Below are positions 6,519 through 12,480 of a stretch of 12,480 nt of DNA, one piece after another (positions within the stretch are counted from its first letter, which is position 1; every line of letters begins with the position of its first letter). The stretch is from positions 1 through 12,480 of the forward strand of contig DASZOM010000027.1 in assembly GCA_035550735.1 (NCBI GenBank), given 5' to 3'. The notes under the pieces were generated by a model, which was given only the letters and a program-made list of their open reading frames with translations, did no database searches and had not been told where the DNA came from. The position numbers and the translations under genes were made by a program. The stretch comes from JANQRA01 sp035550735 (GTDB lineage: Bacteria; Actinomycetota; Acidimicrobiia; Spongiisociales; ZC4RG35).

Positions 6519-8819
6519 CTAGGTCTGAGGCTGATCAGAAGGCTTCAGATGGAACGGGACGCTGGTGACTGCGATACCCGGCTCGCCGGCGAGAGCTCCC
6601 TTGAGCGCCAGGGCGGTTTGGTTGTGGAGGAGCTGGGTCACTCGTCCCGGCACGACGAATTCCGGGAGCACCGCATTGACCAAGGTGCCGGGCAGCGACG
6701 TTCGTCGTCGCTGGCGCAGATAGTCGACCAGGGGGTCGACGATGGCCCGGTAGGGGCTGTCGACGACTACCAGCGGGAAGTCGTACCCCGCCTCGGCCCA
6801 TCGCCTCTCGACACGATCTCGTTGCACCGGATCGACGTCGATGTGGAGAGCGGTGACCGGTGGGCCCAGCTGTTGCGCGAATGTCAATGCTTCGCGAATC
6901 GGCCGGGTCAGGTCGGATATGAGTACGACCTGTTCGATGCGTGTGATCGGCGGCCGGGCGAGCTTGCTCCTCCTGGAACGGCGGAGGACGTTGAGGTCGG
7001 TGACGACCACACCGGGCTCGAAGAGAAGTCTCGACTTGACAGCCAGACTGTGCCGATGGGCAAAAGGGGCGAGGATCGACCTGGTGCGAACGGTGTCGGC
7101 GAGGATCACGTTGATCGTGGTGCTGGGGTGCCCGTCCCGCTCTCGCCGCACGCGCTCGACGATGCGACCCGAGACCGAGTCGTCTTCACCTGGCAAGATC
7201 TCGAGCGGAAAGCGGGGATGGGCGGCGTCCCACGTGTAGACGAGATCATCTGATCCAGGCTCCTCGGCGTGGATGCATGTGATCGCCTCGGACTCGATCA
7301 GGTCGGCATAGCGGAGCGCGCGGTCCGTCCCTTCGTCGTGATGCGCCACGAGGACGATGAGCCGGGCCGGTCGGGGCTCGGGTTTCAGCGGCACCTGCTT
7401 GAGCTGGGCCGCCACCCCGAGGTAGTGCCGGCGGATGGCGAGCATCAAGAAGACGAGTACCGGCATGAGGGCGATCACGATCCACGCACCGTGGGCGAAC
7501 TTGACTACGGCGATCACCACCAGCACCACACCGGTGGTGACACCGCCGACTGCGTTTATCACGACTGATCGTCGCCAACCGGTCTCTCTCCCGATCAGCC
7601 AGTGCCTGACCATCCCCGCTTGACTCAGTGTGAAGGCGGTGAAGACACCGACGACGTAGAGCTGGATGAGACGACTGACCTCTGCGTCGAACACGATGAG
7701 GAGTCCCGACGCCACCAGGGCCAGGGCGACGATCCCGTTGGAGAACACCAACCTGTCCCCACGATTGAGGAATTGGCGCGGCATCAGGCGATGACGTGCG
7801 AGGATCGCCGAGAGTCGGGGGAAGTCCTGGTATGCGGTATTCGCTGCCAATACGAGGATGGCCGCCGTGAAGACCTGCAGGATATAGAAGCCGACACCCC
7901 CGTCGAAAGCCGCCCTGCCGATCTGGGAGATGACGGTTCCGAATTGATCGACCGTGTGTTCCGAGATCCGCACGTCGAACCAGCGAGCCAAGGTGGAGAT
8001 CCCGAGGAACATCGTGATCGAGATCGCACCCATGACCCCGAGTGTTGTCGCTGCATTGTGTGCTTTTGGCTCCCGGAAGGCCTGGACACCATTGGCTATC
8101 GCCTCTACCCCGGTCAGGGCCGTCGACCCGGAGGCGAAGGCCCGCAGTATCAAGAACAACCCGAGGCCGCTCACCTCCGGTTCGACGAAGGTCCCCGACG
8201 AGACCGCCGAGGGACACACACCGTCAGCGCACCTCGCCAGCCCGACGAGGAACATGACACCGACAGACAGGACGAATAGGTAGGTGGGCAGTGCGAAGAG
8301 CGTCGACGCCTCCTTGACCCCGCGCAGATTGGCCAGGGTGAGGAGCACGACGAACCCCAACGCCATACCGAGCCGCCAGGGGAGCAGATGAGGGGCCGCA
8401 GACGTGATGGCTGCAACACCCGCGGCGATCGACACGGAGACCGTTAGCACATAGTCGACGAGGAGCGCCGACGCGGCCACGGCACCGGTGCGGATCCCGA
8501 GATTGTCGTTGGAGACGATGAAGGCGCCACCTCCGTCAGGGTATGCCTTGATCGTCTGGCGGTAGGAGACGACCACCACCAAGAGGAGGGTGGCGATTCC
8601 CAAGGAGATCGGAGTGAGAAGGGCGAATCCGGCGACCCCGGCCAGCGCGAGGACCAGCATCGCCTCTTCCGTCGCATAGGCCACCGAGGAAAGCGGGTCC
8701 GAGGCGAACACAGGCAGCGCCAGGCGCTTGGGGAGGAGTTGCTGGTGCTCCTCATGGGTGGCGAATGGCCTCCCGAACAGCCTTCGTTTCAGTGTGTCGC
8801 CCGTGACGCGCTTGCTCAC
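6519..8819 (-). CDS. KimA-type APC-superfamily potassium importer with long cytoplasmic tail
   Basis: This 766-residue protein has twelve predicted membrane helices within about residues 36-461 and a roughly 300-residue cytoplasmic tail. From memory of the Bacillus subtilis KimA structure, the K+-site residues are Asp36, Tyr43, Tyr118, Thr121, Ser125, Thr230 and Tyr377. Here SDPLSSVAYATEE gives Asp41 and Tyr48, DYVLTVSVS gives Tyr123, Thr126 and Ser130, ALTGVEA gives Thr235 (all a constant +5), and LYVVGVF gives Tyr387. This supports H+/K+ symport rather than amino-acid transport. The tail has two nucleotide-binding/USP-like halves, from about 484 (RLIVLVAHHDEGTDRAL) and about 626 (RIEQVVLISDLTRPIREAL, then VVVDSPYRAIVDPLVDYL). 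KimA itself is about 600 residues, so this tail is longer. The start is GTG (8817-8819) with a distant GGAGA. KdpDE lies beyond the DUF4118 gene and is the obvious candidate regulator (inference). A general APC permease is the alternative. Confidence 0.88.
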   Translation of the reverse strand: MSKRVTGDTLKRRLFGRPFATHEEHQQLLPKRLALPVFASDPLSSVAYATEEAMLVLALAGVAGFALLTPISLGIATLLLVVVVSYRQTIKAYPDGGGAFIVSNDNLGIRTGAVAASALLVDYVLTVSVSIAAGVAAITSAAPHLLPWRLGMALGFVVLLTLANLRGVKEASTLFALPTYLFVLSVGVMFLVGLARCADGVCPSAVSSGTFVEPEVSGLGLFLILRAFASGSTALTGVEAIANGVQAFREPKAHNAATTLGVMGAISITMFLGISTLARWFDVRISEHTVDQFGTVISQIGRAAFDGGVGFYILQVFTAAILVLAANTAYQDFPRLSAILARHRLMPRQFLNRGDRLVFSNGIVALALVASGLLIVFDAEVSRLIQLYVVGVFTAFTLSQAGMVRHWLIGRETGWRRSVVINAVGGVTTGVVLVVIAVVKFAHGAWIVIALMPVLVFLMLAIRRHYLGVAAQLKQVPLKPEPRPARLIVLVAHHDEGTDRALRYADLIESEAITCIHAEEPGSDDLVYTWDAAHPRFPLEILPGEDDSVSGRIVERVRRERDGHPSTTINVILADTVRTRSILAPFAHRHSLAVKSRLLFEPGVVVTDLNVLRRSRRSKLARPPITRIEQVVLISDLTRPIREALTFAQQLGPPVTALHIDVDPVQRDRVERRWAEAGYDFPLVVVDSPYRAIVDPLVDYLRQRRRTSLPGTLVNAVLPEFVVPGRVTQLLHNQTALALKGALAGEPGIAVTSVPFHLKPSDQPQT

Positions 8820-8923
8820 CTTGCCGTTGCTAGCCGTCTCCGATGCGCTGCGGATGGCCCCTAACGGCTTCTTGACGCCATGACCAACGTTCTTGACCCG
8901 CTGAGTGTGGAGCCGAAAAAAAC

Positions 8924-8973
8924 GGCATCAATTTGGCGTTGACGGTGTGCCAATATGATGCCATCATGATGCC
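8924..8973 (+). promoter_or_regulatory. Promoter and TGATGCC repeat operator of the RHH-ABC operon
   Basis: TATGAT at 8954-8959 is a good -10 box, with a weak -35 (TTTGGC, 8932-8937; 16 bp spacer). The predicted transcription start, around 8966, is only about 8 nt before the ATG at 8974, so the message would be nearly leaderless; no Shine-Dalgarno is present. TGATGCC occurs as two direct copies 11 bp apart (8956-8962 and 8967-8973), overlapping the -10 and the start codon, and as an inverted copy GGCATCA (8924-8930). TTGGC/GCCAA (8933-8937, 8949-8953) forms a further dyad. Tandem sites one helical turn apart suit ribbon-helix-helix dimers, so autorepression by the first gene product is likely (inference). 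Confidence 0.55.
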
Positions 8974-9480
8974 ATGAATCTGTCCATCTATGTGGAGACA
9001 CTGCGCGAGCACCTTCTCGTCGCGGCCGAGCCGGGCGGGTCCGAGACGAAGGCAGTCGTCGAGCGGCTGACCGCGGGTCTGGAGGCGGCGACTCGGCTGG
9101 TCCTGCTCGAGACGATCTCCGCAGCCGCCGACGAGATCACCAGAGAGCTTGCCCCGGGAGCGGTGGAGGTGCGTCTCCGTGGCAGTGACCCGGAGTTCGT
9201 TGTGACCCTGCCCTCCGATCAAGCGGACAGGACCGGGGTCGACGAGTTCGCCTCCCGTCACACCGTCGTTGCCGACATGGGCGACGAGGGGGGAACCTCG
9301 AGACTCAATCTCCGACTCCCTGAGGGGCTCAAGGCGAAGGTCGAGGAGTCGGCGCGCCGTGAAGGTCTCTCCCTGAACGCCTGGCTGGTCCGAGCAGCGG
9401 CTGCAGCAGCGGAGGCCCAGGGACCGGCGTATCGACGAAACGTGCATGGCGCGCAGCGTTACACCGGGTGGGTCGGCTGA
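8974..9480 (+). CDS. Ribbon-helix-helix (HicB-like) DNA-binding protein
   Basis: This 168-residue protein has two parts. The N-terminal ~105 residues (NLSIYVETLREHLLVAAEPGG at the start, then RLVLLETISAAADEITRELA and a V/R-rich strand ending PEFVVTLP) resemble actinobacterial proteins usually labelled HicB-family antitoxin. The C-terminal part (about 109-143) is a ribbon-helix-helix fold: the strand SRLNLRLPEGLK followed by KVEESARREGLSLNAWLVRA, ending in an alanine-rich helix. It should bind DNA as a dimer through the beta strand. No HicA toxin gene is adjacent, so a classical toxin-antitoxin role is doubtful; a local repressor of the operon is more plausible. The stop (9478-9480) is one base before the next start codon, showing tight operon linkage. 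The ATG at 8974 sits inside a TGATGCC repeat. Confidence 0.85.
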   Translation: MNLSIYVETLREHLLVAAEPGGSETKAVVERLTAGLEAATRLVLLETISAAADEITRELAPGAVEVRLRGSDPEFVVTLPSDQADRTGVDEFASRHTVVADMGDEGGTSRLNLRLPEGLKAKVEESARREGLSLNAWLVRAAAAAAEAQGPAYRRNVHGAQRYTGWVG

Positions 9481-9481
9481 C

Positions 9482-10360
9482 ATGGCGTCGTTTCAGACAC
9501 CCCGTCCCATCATGCTGTCGATCGAACTGGGTCAGGGCTTGGTCCATGTCATCGCAGCCGATCGCACCGACACGGTGGTCGCGGTCAATCCGACCGACCG
9601 GGACCGGGCACAGGACGACGAGACGGCACAGAAGACACTGGTCGACCTCACTGGAGGCACCCTGTCCATCAGGGCCCCTCGTCCCCCCGGAATCCGCGGA
9701 TATCTCGGGATGGCCAAGGGGGGTTCGGTGGATGTGACGGTGGAGCTGCCTGCGGGCTCGTCCCTGAGGGCAGAGGTCGGTTATGGCGAGCTCCGGTGTG
9801 ACGGCCGACTGGACGATGTGGAGATCAGGTCGGGGGCGGGGGGTGTCCGACTCGACCAGACCGCAGCCCTGCGTGTGCGTTGTGGCGCCGGGCCCGTTTC
9901 CGTCGAGGCGGTTTTGGGAGTTGCCGAGATCGTCTCTGCCGGGGACATGACCATCGGCGCCGTGGCCGGCAAGGCCGACATCAAGAACCTCAACGGGAAG
10001 ACTTGGATCGGCAGCGTGGGGGGCGATGTCACCGTCAGGTCGGCGAATGGAGACGTCACCATCGAAGACGCCGGGCGCAACGTCAGTGTCAAGACTGCCA
10101 ACGGGAACGTCCGCCTCGGCCAGGTCGCTCGTGGCGCCGTGAGCGTCGAGACCGCCTCCGGTGGGCTCGAAATCGGGATCCGGGAGGGAACTGCGGCGTG
10201 GATCGACGCCAGCACGCACTTCGGCCGGGTCGACAACACCCTTCCACCATCCCAGAGCCCGGACAGGGGGACCGACATCGTCGAAGTGAGCGCTCGGACC
10301 GCATTCGGCGACGTCCTCATCACACGATCGCCGACGAGTAGTCAAGAAGGAGCCAGCTGA
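9482..10360 (+). CDS. DUF4097 beta-strand-repeat protein
   Basis: This 292-residue protein is rich in short beta strands with repeated G-D/N-V-x-[VI] turns, for example GDVTVRSANGDVTIEDAGRN and VSVKTANGNVRLG between about 181 and 212, typical of the DUF4097 adhesin-like beta-helix family. There is no signal peptide and no membrane segment at the N-terminus (MASFQTPRPIMLSIELGQG), unlike many DUF4097 proteins of Firmicutes, so it is probably cytoplasmic. I chose ATG at 9482 because the N-terminal strand begins there and it directly follows the RHH stop; an in-frame ATG at 9446 would overlap that gene. It is placed between a DNA-binding regulator and an ABC exporter pair in one operon. Its biochemical role is unknown; a scaffold or sensor linking the regulator to the transporter is a guess. 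Confidence 0.88.
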   Translation: MASFQTPRPIMLSIELGQGLVHVIAADRTDTVVAVNPTDRDRAQDDETAQKTLVDLTGGTLSIRAPRPPGIRGYLGMAKGGSVDVTVELPAGSSLRAEVGYGELRCDGRLDDVEIRSGAGGVRLDQTAALRVRCGAGPVSVEAVLGVAEIVSAGDMTIGAVAGKADIKNLNGKTWIGSVGGDVTVRSANGDVTIEDAGRNVSVKTANGNVRLGQVARGAVSVETASGGLEIGIREGTAAWIDASTHFGRVDNTLPPSQSPDRGTDIVEVSARTAFGDVLITRSPTSSQEGAS

Positions 10361-10363
10361 GCC

Positions 10364-11317
10364 ATGAAAGAAGCCATGAACGCCATCGAGGTGGTCCACC
10401 TCGAGAAGGGATACAAGGGAGTGCCGGTGCTCCACGACGTCTCGTTCACAGTCGAGCAAGGCACGGTTTTCGCCCTGCTCGGAGCGAACGGCTCCGGCAA
10501 GACGACGACGATCAACATCCTCACCACTCTGATCAGGGCCAATGGAGGAAAGGCCCGAGTCGGCGGGTTCGACGTGGCCACCGATTCCGGGCGGGTCCGC
10601 GAGCAGATCAGTCTCACCGGCCAGTCGGCTGCAGTGGACCACGTGCTCACCGCCCGGGAGAACCTGGTGCTGATGGGTGAGCTGAGGCATGTGGCCGATC
10701 CTGAGAAGGTCGCAGCGGAGTTGCTCGACGACTTCGACCTCGACGAAGCGGCCGACCGACGTCTTCTGACCTTCTCGGGAGGGATGCGACGCCGCCTCGA
10801 CATCGCCATGAGCCTGGTGGGTCGGCCACGGATCATCTTCTTCGACGAGCCGACCACCGGGCTCGACCCGGTCAGTCGGAACGCAATGTGGTCGACAATT
10901 CGCCGTCTCGCCGACGACGGGACCACGGTGTTCCTGACCACTCAGTACCTGGAGGAGGCCGACCGTCTCGCCGACGAGATCGCCATCCTCCATGACGGCC
11001 GGATCGTCGGCAGTGGCACACCCGACGAGCTGAAGACGATGGTCCCGACCGGGCTCGTCGAGTTGGAGTTCAGGGAGGAGGGTGAGCTCACCCTCGCTCG
11101 GAGAGCCCTGGGCGACGAGTACGAAGTCAGCCAGGTGGACGCCAGGCTGGTCGTCAACACCACCGGCTCCGTGTCCGAGATGGCCGGTCTCTTCATCCGG
11201 CTGAACAATGCCGGCGTCGAGCCGACCGCGTTCTCCCGGCAGGTGCCGACGCTGGACGACGTGTTCTTCAAGATCCTCGATGAAGCAAAGGAGGAGAGCC
11301 GTGAGAACTCTCACTGA
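10364..11317 (+). CDS. ABC transporter ATP-binding protein, DrrA-like
   Basis: This 317-residue ATPase energises the export permease encoded next. Walker A is GANGSGKTT (40-48), the ABC signature is FSGGM (137-141), Walker B is IIFFDEP (157-163) and the D-loop is GLDP (166-169). The switch region reads LTTQYLEEAD, with Gln where most ABC proteins have His; this is normal for the DrrA (daunorubicin-resistance) subfamily, not a defect. The C-terminal ~80 residues form the DrrA-type extension (TLDDVFFKI near the end). ATG at 10364 is preceded by AAGGAG (10347-10352), 11 nt away; an in-frame ATG at 10376 is the alternative. The gene starts 3 nt after the DUF4097 stop, and its end overlaps the permease start by 17 nt. 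The substrate (drug, lipid or glycolipid) cannot be inferred from sequence. Confidence 0.95.
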   Translation: MKEAMNAIEVVHLEKGYKGVPVLHDVSFTVEQGTVFALLGANGSGKTTTINILTTLIRANGGKARVGGFDVATDSGRVREQISLTGQSAAVDHVLTARENLVLMGELRHVADPEKVAAELLDDFDLDEAADRRLLTFSGGMRRRLDIAMSLVGRPRIIFFDEPTTGLDPVSRNAMWSTIRRLADDGTTVFLTTQYLEEADRLADEIAILHDGRIVGSGTPDELKTMVPTGLVELEFREEGELTLARRALGDEYEVSQVDARLVVNTTGSVSEMAGLFIRLNNAGVEPTAFSRQVPTLDDVFFKILDEAKEESRENSH

Positions 11318-12077
11318 CACCTGGACCATGGCCAAACGGAGCATCCGTCACACGACGCGCAGTGTCGACACGATCATCACCGTCGTCCTGACGCCGATCG
11401 CCATGTTGCTGCTCTTCGTCTTCGTGTTCGGTGGCGCCCTCGGCACTCAGACCGGCACGCTGGCGTATGTCGACTTCATAACCCCTGGCGTCATCATCAT
11501 GACGGTGGTGAGCGGCATTGCCTATGCCGCGGTGCGGCTCAGCATGGACCTGCAGAACGGCATCATCAGCCGCTTCCGCACGATGCCGGTGGCGCCGTCG
11601 TCTGTGTTGAGCGGACAGGCGATGTCGTCGACATTGTCCAACCTCTTCTCTTGCGGGCTGGTGCTGGGCGTGGCCTTCGTCGTCGGGTTTCGCCCCGCCG
11701 CCGACCTTCCTGCCTGGCTGGCGTTCCTCGGCCTCTTGGTGCTGTTCACACTCGCCACCACCTGGCTGGCCATGTTCTTCGGTCTCCTCGCCAAGACGAT
11801 GGAGGGCGCCGGCGCCTTCAGCTATGTCCTCTTGCTGCTGATCTTCATCAGTCCCTCGTTCGTTCCGACCGACTCGATGACACCGGTGCTGAGGGCTTTC
11901 GCCGAGAACCAGCCGATGACACCGATCATCGAGACGATGCGCTCCCTACTGACAGAGGGAACCCCCGGCTCCGAAGTCTGGGCCGCCCTCGCCTGGAGCT
12001 TGGGCATCCTGGTCGTCTTCTACGCACTGGCTCTGCGAATCTATCGCCGCAGCGAGCACGTCCCTGTAGCCGTCTGA
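11301..12077 (+). CDS. ABC-2 type permease, DrrB-like
   Basis: This 258-residue integral membrane protein has about six transmembrane helices (roughly 24-45, 58-78, 108-130, 136-162, 170-190 and 226-246). The loop ISRFRTMPVAPSSVLSGQ (89-106) and the motif ENQPMTPIIETMRSLLTEG (202-220) are characteristic of DrrB/ABC-2 exporters of actinobacteria. It forms the membrane half of the transporter with the preceding ATPase. The start is GTG at 11301, after a strong AAAGGAGGAGA ribosome site at about 11287-11297. The in-frame ATG at 11208 is rejected because the extension lies inside the ATPase gene and is arginine-rich nonsense. It is the last gene of the operon; no obvious terminator follows before the tRNA promoter. 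Confidence 0.93.
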   Translation: MRTLTDTWTMAKRSIRHTTRSVDTIITVVLTPIAMLLLFVFVFGGALGTQTGTLAYVDFITPGVIIMTVVSGIAYAAVRLSMDLQNGIISRFRTMPVAPSSVLSGQAMSSTLSNLFSCGLVLGVAFVVGFRPAADLPAWLAFLGLLVLFTLATTWLAMFFGLLAKTMEGAGAFSYVLLLLIFISPSFVPTDSMTPVLRAFAENQPMTPIIETMRSLLTEGTPGSEVWAALAWSLGILVVFYALALRIYRRSEHVPVAV

Positions 12078-12085
12078 CCCCAGGG

Positions 12086-12112
12086 TTGGTATCGAAGGCG
12101 CCTTGCTATAAT
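12086..12112 (+). promoter_or_regulatory. Promoter of the initiator tRNA gene
   Basis: TATAAT at 12107-12112 is a perfect -10 hexamer, preceded by TGC (12104-12106), which makes it an extended -10. The best -35 is TTGGTA (12086-12091) with a short 15 bp spacer; the extended -10 may compensate. The predicted start, near 12119, lies 31 nt upstream of the tRNA. This is consistent with strong stable-RNA expression. Confidence 0.75.
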
Positions 12113-12120
12113 CGGGCTTC

Positions 12121-12138
12121 TGCCGGGCACGCCCGGCA
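12121..12138 (+). other. Hairpin in the pre-tRNA leader
   Basis: TGCCGGGC (12121-12128) and GCCCGGCA (12131-12138) form a perfect inverted repeat, a 7 bp GC-rich stem with a 4-base loop. It sits just after the predicted transcription start and before the mature tRNA 5' end. It may protect the transcript or guide RNase P processing, or be a chance GC dyad. Confidence 0.45.
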
Positions 12139-12149
12139 TTGAGAAGCGA

Positions 12150-12223
<74 letters not shown>

Positions 12224-12229
12224 CGAAAA

Positions 12230-12260
12230 AGCCCTGGTCAGCGACCTGCCGACCAGGGCT
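12230..12260 (+). terminator. Hairpin downstream of the tRNA, likely terminator
   Basis: AGCCCTGGTC (12230-12239) pairs perfectly with GACCAGGGCT (12251-12260) across an 11-base loop. An A5 tract precedes it, and only a broken T-rich stretch (TCTACCGTTT) follows. Position and symmetry argue for the tRNA terminator, though the weak T tract makes it non-classical. A second small dyad, GGAAGC/GCTTCC, lies at 12271-12287. Confidence 0.65.
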
Positions 12261-12371
12261 TCTACCGTTTGGAAGCGCTCTGCTTCCGGGGTTCGACCGA
12301 TTCCTCTACCTTCTCTACCAGGGATTTTGTCTCACCTATCACCGTTTGCGGCGTTCGATACGCGAGTAGAG

Positions 12372-12480
12372 ATGGTGCGTCGGCTACCCGGCTCGGCGGC
12401 GAAGGCCGCGGCGAAGGAGGCTCGCAGGCGCGGCTATCAACAGCTGACGCGGCCCGAGAGCTTCTATGTCGAGGACACGC
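12372..12480 (+). CDS. 5' end of an unrecognised protein (partial)
   Basis: An open frame starts at ATG 12372 (or GTG 12375) and runs off the right edge after 36 codons, most ending in G or C. The visible N-terminus begins MVRRLPGSAAKAAAKEARRR, a basic, alanine-rich and probably helical start, and continues with TRPESFYVEDT. I do not recognise the family. A GTAGAG upstream could act as a weak ribosome site. The spacer from the tRNA (12224-12371) holds only the terminator hairpins. Confidence 0.45.
   Translation, partial: MVRRLPGSAAKAAAKEARRRGYQQLTRPESFYVEDT

Noticed and set aside
8820..8973. c-di-AMP (ydaO-type) riboswitch upstream of the KimA-like gene
   Set aside because: The 154 bp spacer lacks the long multi-helix arrangement and conserved core expected of that riboswitch, and much of it is the promoter of the divergent operon.
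8974..9480. HicAB toxin-antitoxin system
   Set aside because: Only a HicB-like RHH protein is present; no short HicA double-stranded-RNA-binding toxin lies on either side.
9329..11344. A 671-codon minus-strand open frame opposite the DUF4097 and ABC ATPase genes
   Set aside because: It is antisense to three well-supported genes, has no recognisable domain and is rich in His, Asp, Arg and Gly, typical of a high-GC shadow frame created by the codon bias of the real genes.

Overview
The window is about 12.5 kb of GC-rich DNA. Coding frames strongly favour G or C at the third codon position, and GTG starts and 4-17 nt gene overlaps are common. The initiator tRNA has a C1-U72 mismatch and no encoded CCA, and there is a DrrAB-type ABC exporter. 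Together these suggest a high-GC actinobacterium, probably of a deep environmental lineage; the exact taxon cannot be fixed from the sequence.

Layout. (1) Positions 1-118 hold the 3' end of a plus-strand gene that resembles the C-terminus of a VOC/glyoxalase-fold protein. (2) Positions 93-6020 form a minus-strand block, read right to left: kdpD sensor kinase, kdpE response regulator (8 nt overlap), a 63-residue two-helix membrane protein, a PAS-GAF-SpoIIE (RsbU-like) phosphatase, and a YbaK-type aminoacyl-tRNA deacylase. Between the small membrane gene and the phosphatase is a strong plus-strand UUCG hairpin terminator, immediately preceded by a sigma70-like promoter. (3) Positions 6128-6505 encode a free-standing DUF4118 (KdpD-type four-helix) membrane protein, divergent from kdpD. 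(4) Positions 6519-8819 on the minus strand encode a KimA-type APC-superfamily potassium importer with an unusually long cytoplasmic tail. (5) Positions 8974-12077 are a plus-strand four-gene operon: RHH (HicB-like) DNA-binding protein, DUF4097 beta-strand protein, DrrA-like ABC ATPase and DrrB-like permease. (6) An initiator tRNA gene at 12150-12223 has its own perfect -10 box and a downstream hairpin. (7) The last 109 bases begin an unrecognised plus-strand gene.

How the parts may work together. The centre looks like a potassium-homeostasis island: the KdpDE two-component system is next to a KimA-type K+ importer and an extra copy of the KdpD membrane domain, with no kdpFABC genes in view. 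The inference is that KdpDE controls the KimA-like gene, possibly with the orphan DUF4118 protein as an accessory sensor. The RHH-DUF4097-ABC operon looks self-contained and probably autoregulated through TGATGCC repeats that run into the first start codon. The strongest novelty candidates are the K+ module with the stand-alone DUF4118 protein, the orphan promoter-terminator unit at 2348-2430, and the RHH/DUF4097/DrrAB cassette.
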